DNA of 5,384 nt from GCA-002282575 sp964416645 (GTDB taxonomy: Bacteria > Pseudomonadota > Gammaproteobacteria > Thiomicrospirales > Thiomicrospiraceae): positions 1 to 5,384 of the forward strand of contig CAYQEZ010000066.1 in the NCBI GenBank assembly GCA_964416645.1. The letters are read 5' to 3'. Below the pieces are notes generated by a model. The model had not been told where the DNA came from. It made no database searches and was given only the letters and a program-made list of their open reading frames with translations. Shown here piece by piece: positions 5,352 through 5,384 of the stretch (positions are counted from its first letter, which is position 1; every line of letters begins with the position of its first letter). The position numbers and the translations under genes were made by a program.

Positions 5352-5384
5352 TGTGCTGTGCTGTGCTGTGCTGTGCTGTGCTGT
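5352..5384. repeat. Pentanucleotide tandem repeat at the right edge
   Basis: Six full copies of TGTGC and three further bases (GCACA on the minus strand) run to the end of the window, so the total copy number is unknown. The tract is about 30 bp upstream of the earliest usable start of target 1 (TTG 5323), and the target frame is open through it, reading a QHSTA cycle. Each unit gained or lost shifts the frame or changes promoter/leader spacing, as in known slipped-strand phase-variable surface genes. Confidence 0.85.

Overview
The window holds a complete diversity-generating retroelement (DGR). All of its parts lie on the minus strand in one compact, operon-like block that fills about 80% of the sequence. 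Read in the direction of transcription (high to low coordinates), the order is: a large secreted, probably lipid-anchored target protein whose last 41 codons are variable region 1 (VR1); an Avd-type accessory protein; the template repeat (TR) in the gap before the next gene; a reverse transcriptase (RT) with the DGR signature motif; and a second, smaller secreted target protein overlapping the RT stop codon and ending in variable region 2 (VR2).

The mechanism can be read directly from a three-way alignment. TR (2873-2996), VR1 (3511-3634) and VR2 (889-1012) align without gaps over 124 bp. Over TR 2877-2996, seen on the transcribed strand, VR1 differs from TR at 16 of 37 adenines but only 4 of 83 other bases. 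VR2 differs at 15 of 37 adenines and 2 of 83 other bases. The TR reading frame contains 16 Asn codons, all AAY, which vary to Tyr, Asp, Ser, Phe, Val and others without giving stop codons. RT and Avd would copy TR RNA with adenine-specific errors and write the cDNA into the 3' ends of both targets. Both variable segments fall at the C-terminus of a DUF1566-type (C-type-lectin/FGE-like) domain carried on an exported protein, so the product is a diversified cell-surface or periplasmic binding repertoire.

Outside the DGR, positions 144-809 (+) carry an N-terminally truncated Rpn/PD-(D/E)XK transposase-nuclease family gene that converges on the DGR. Positions 1-143 hold no convincing gene. At the right edge, the frame of the large target stays open through a pentanucleotide tandem repeat (5352-5384) that runs out of the window. 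This is a possible phase-variation tract near its 5' end.

The organism is probably a gram-negative proteobacterium: there is a lipobox lipoprotein, an Rpn-family gene, moderate GC and Gln-rich proteins. A gammaproteobacterium is a guess from protein style. No phage structural genes are visible, so this looks like a chromosomal (non-prophage) DGR, but the window is short.
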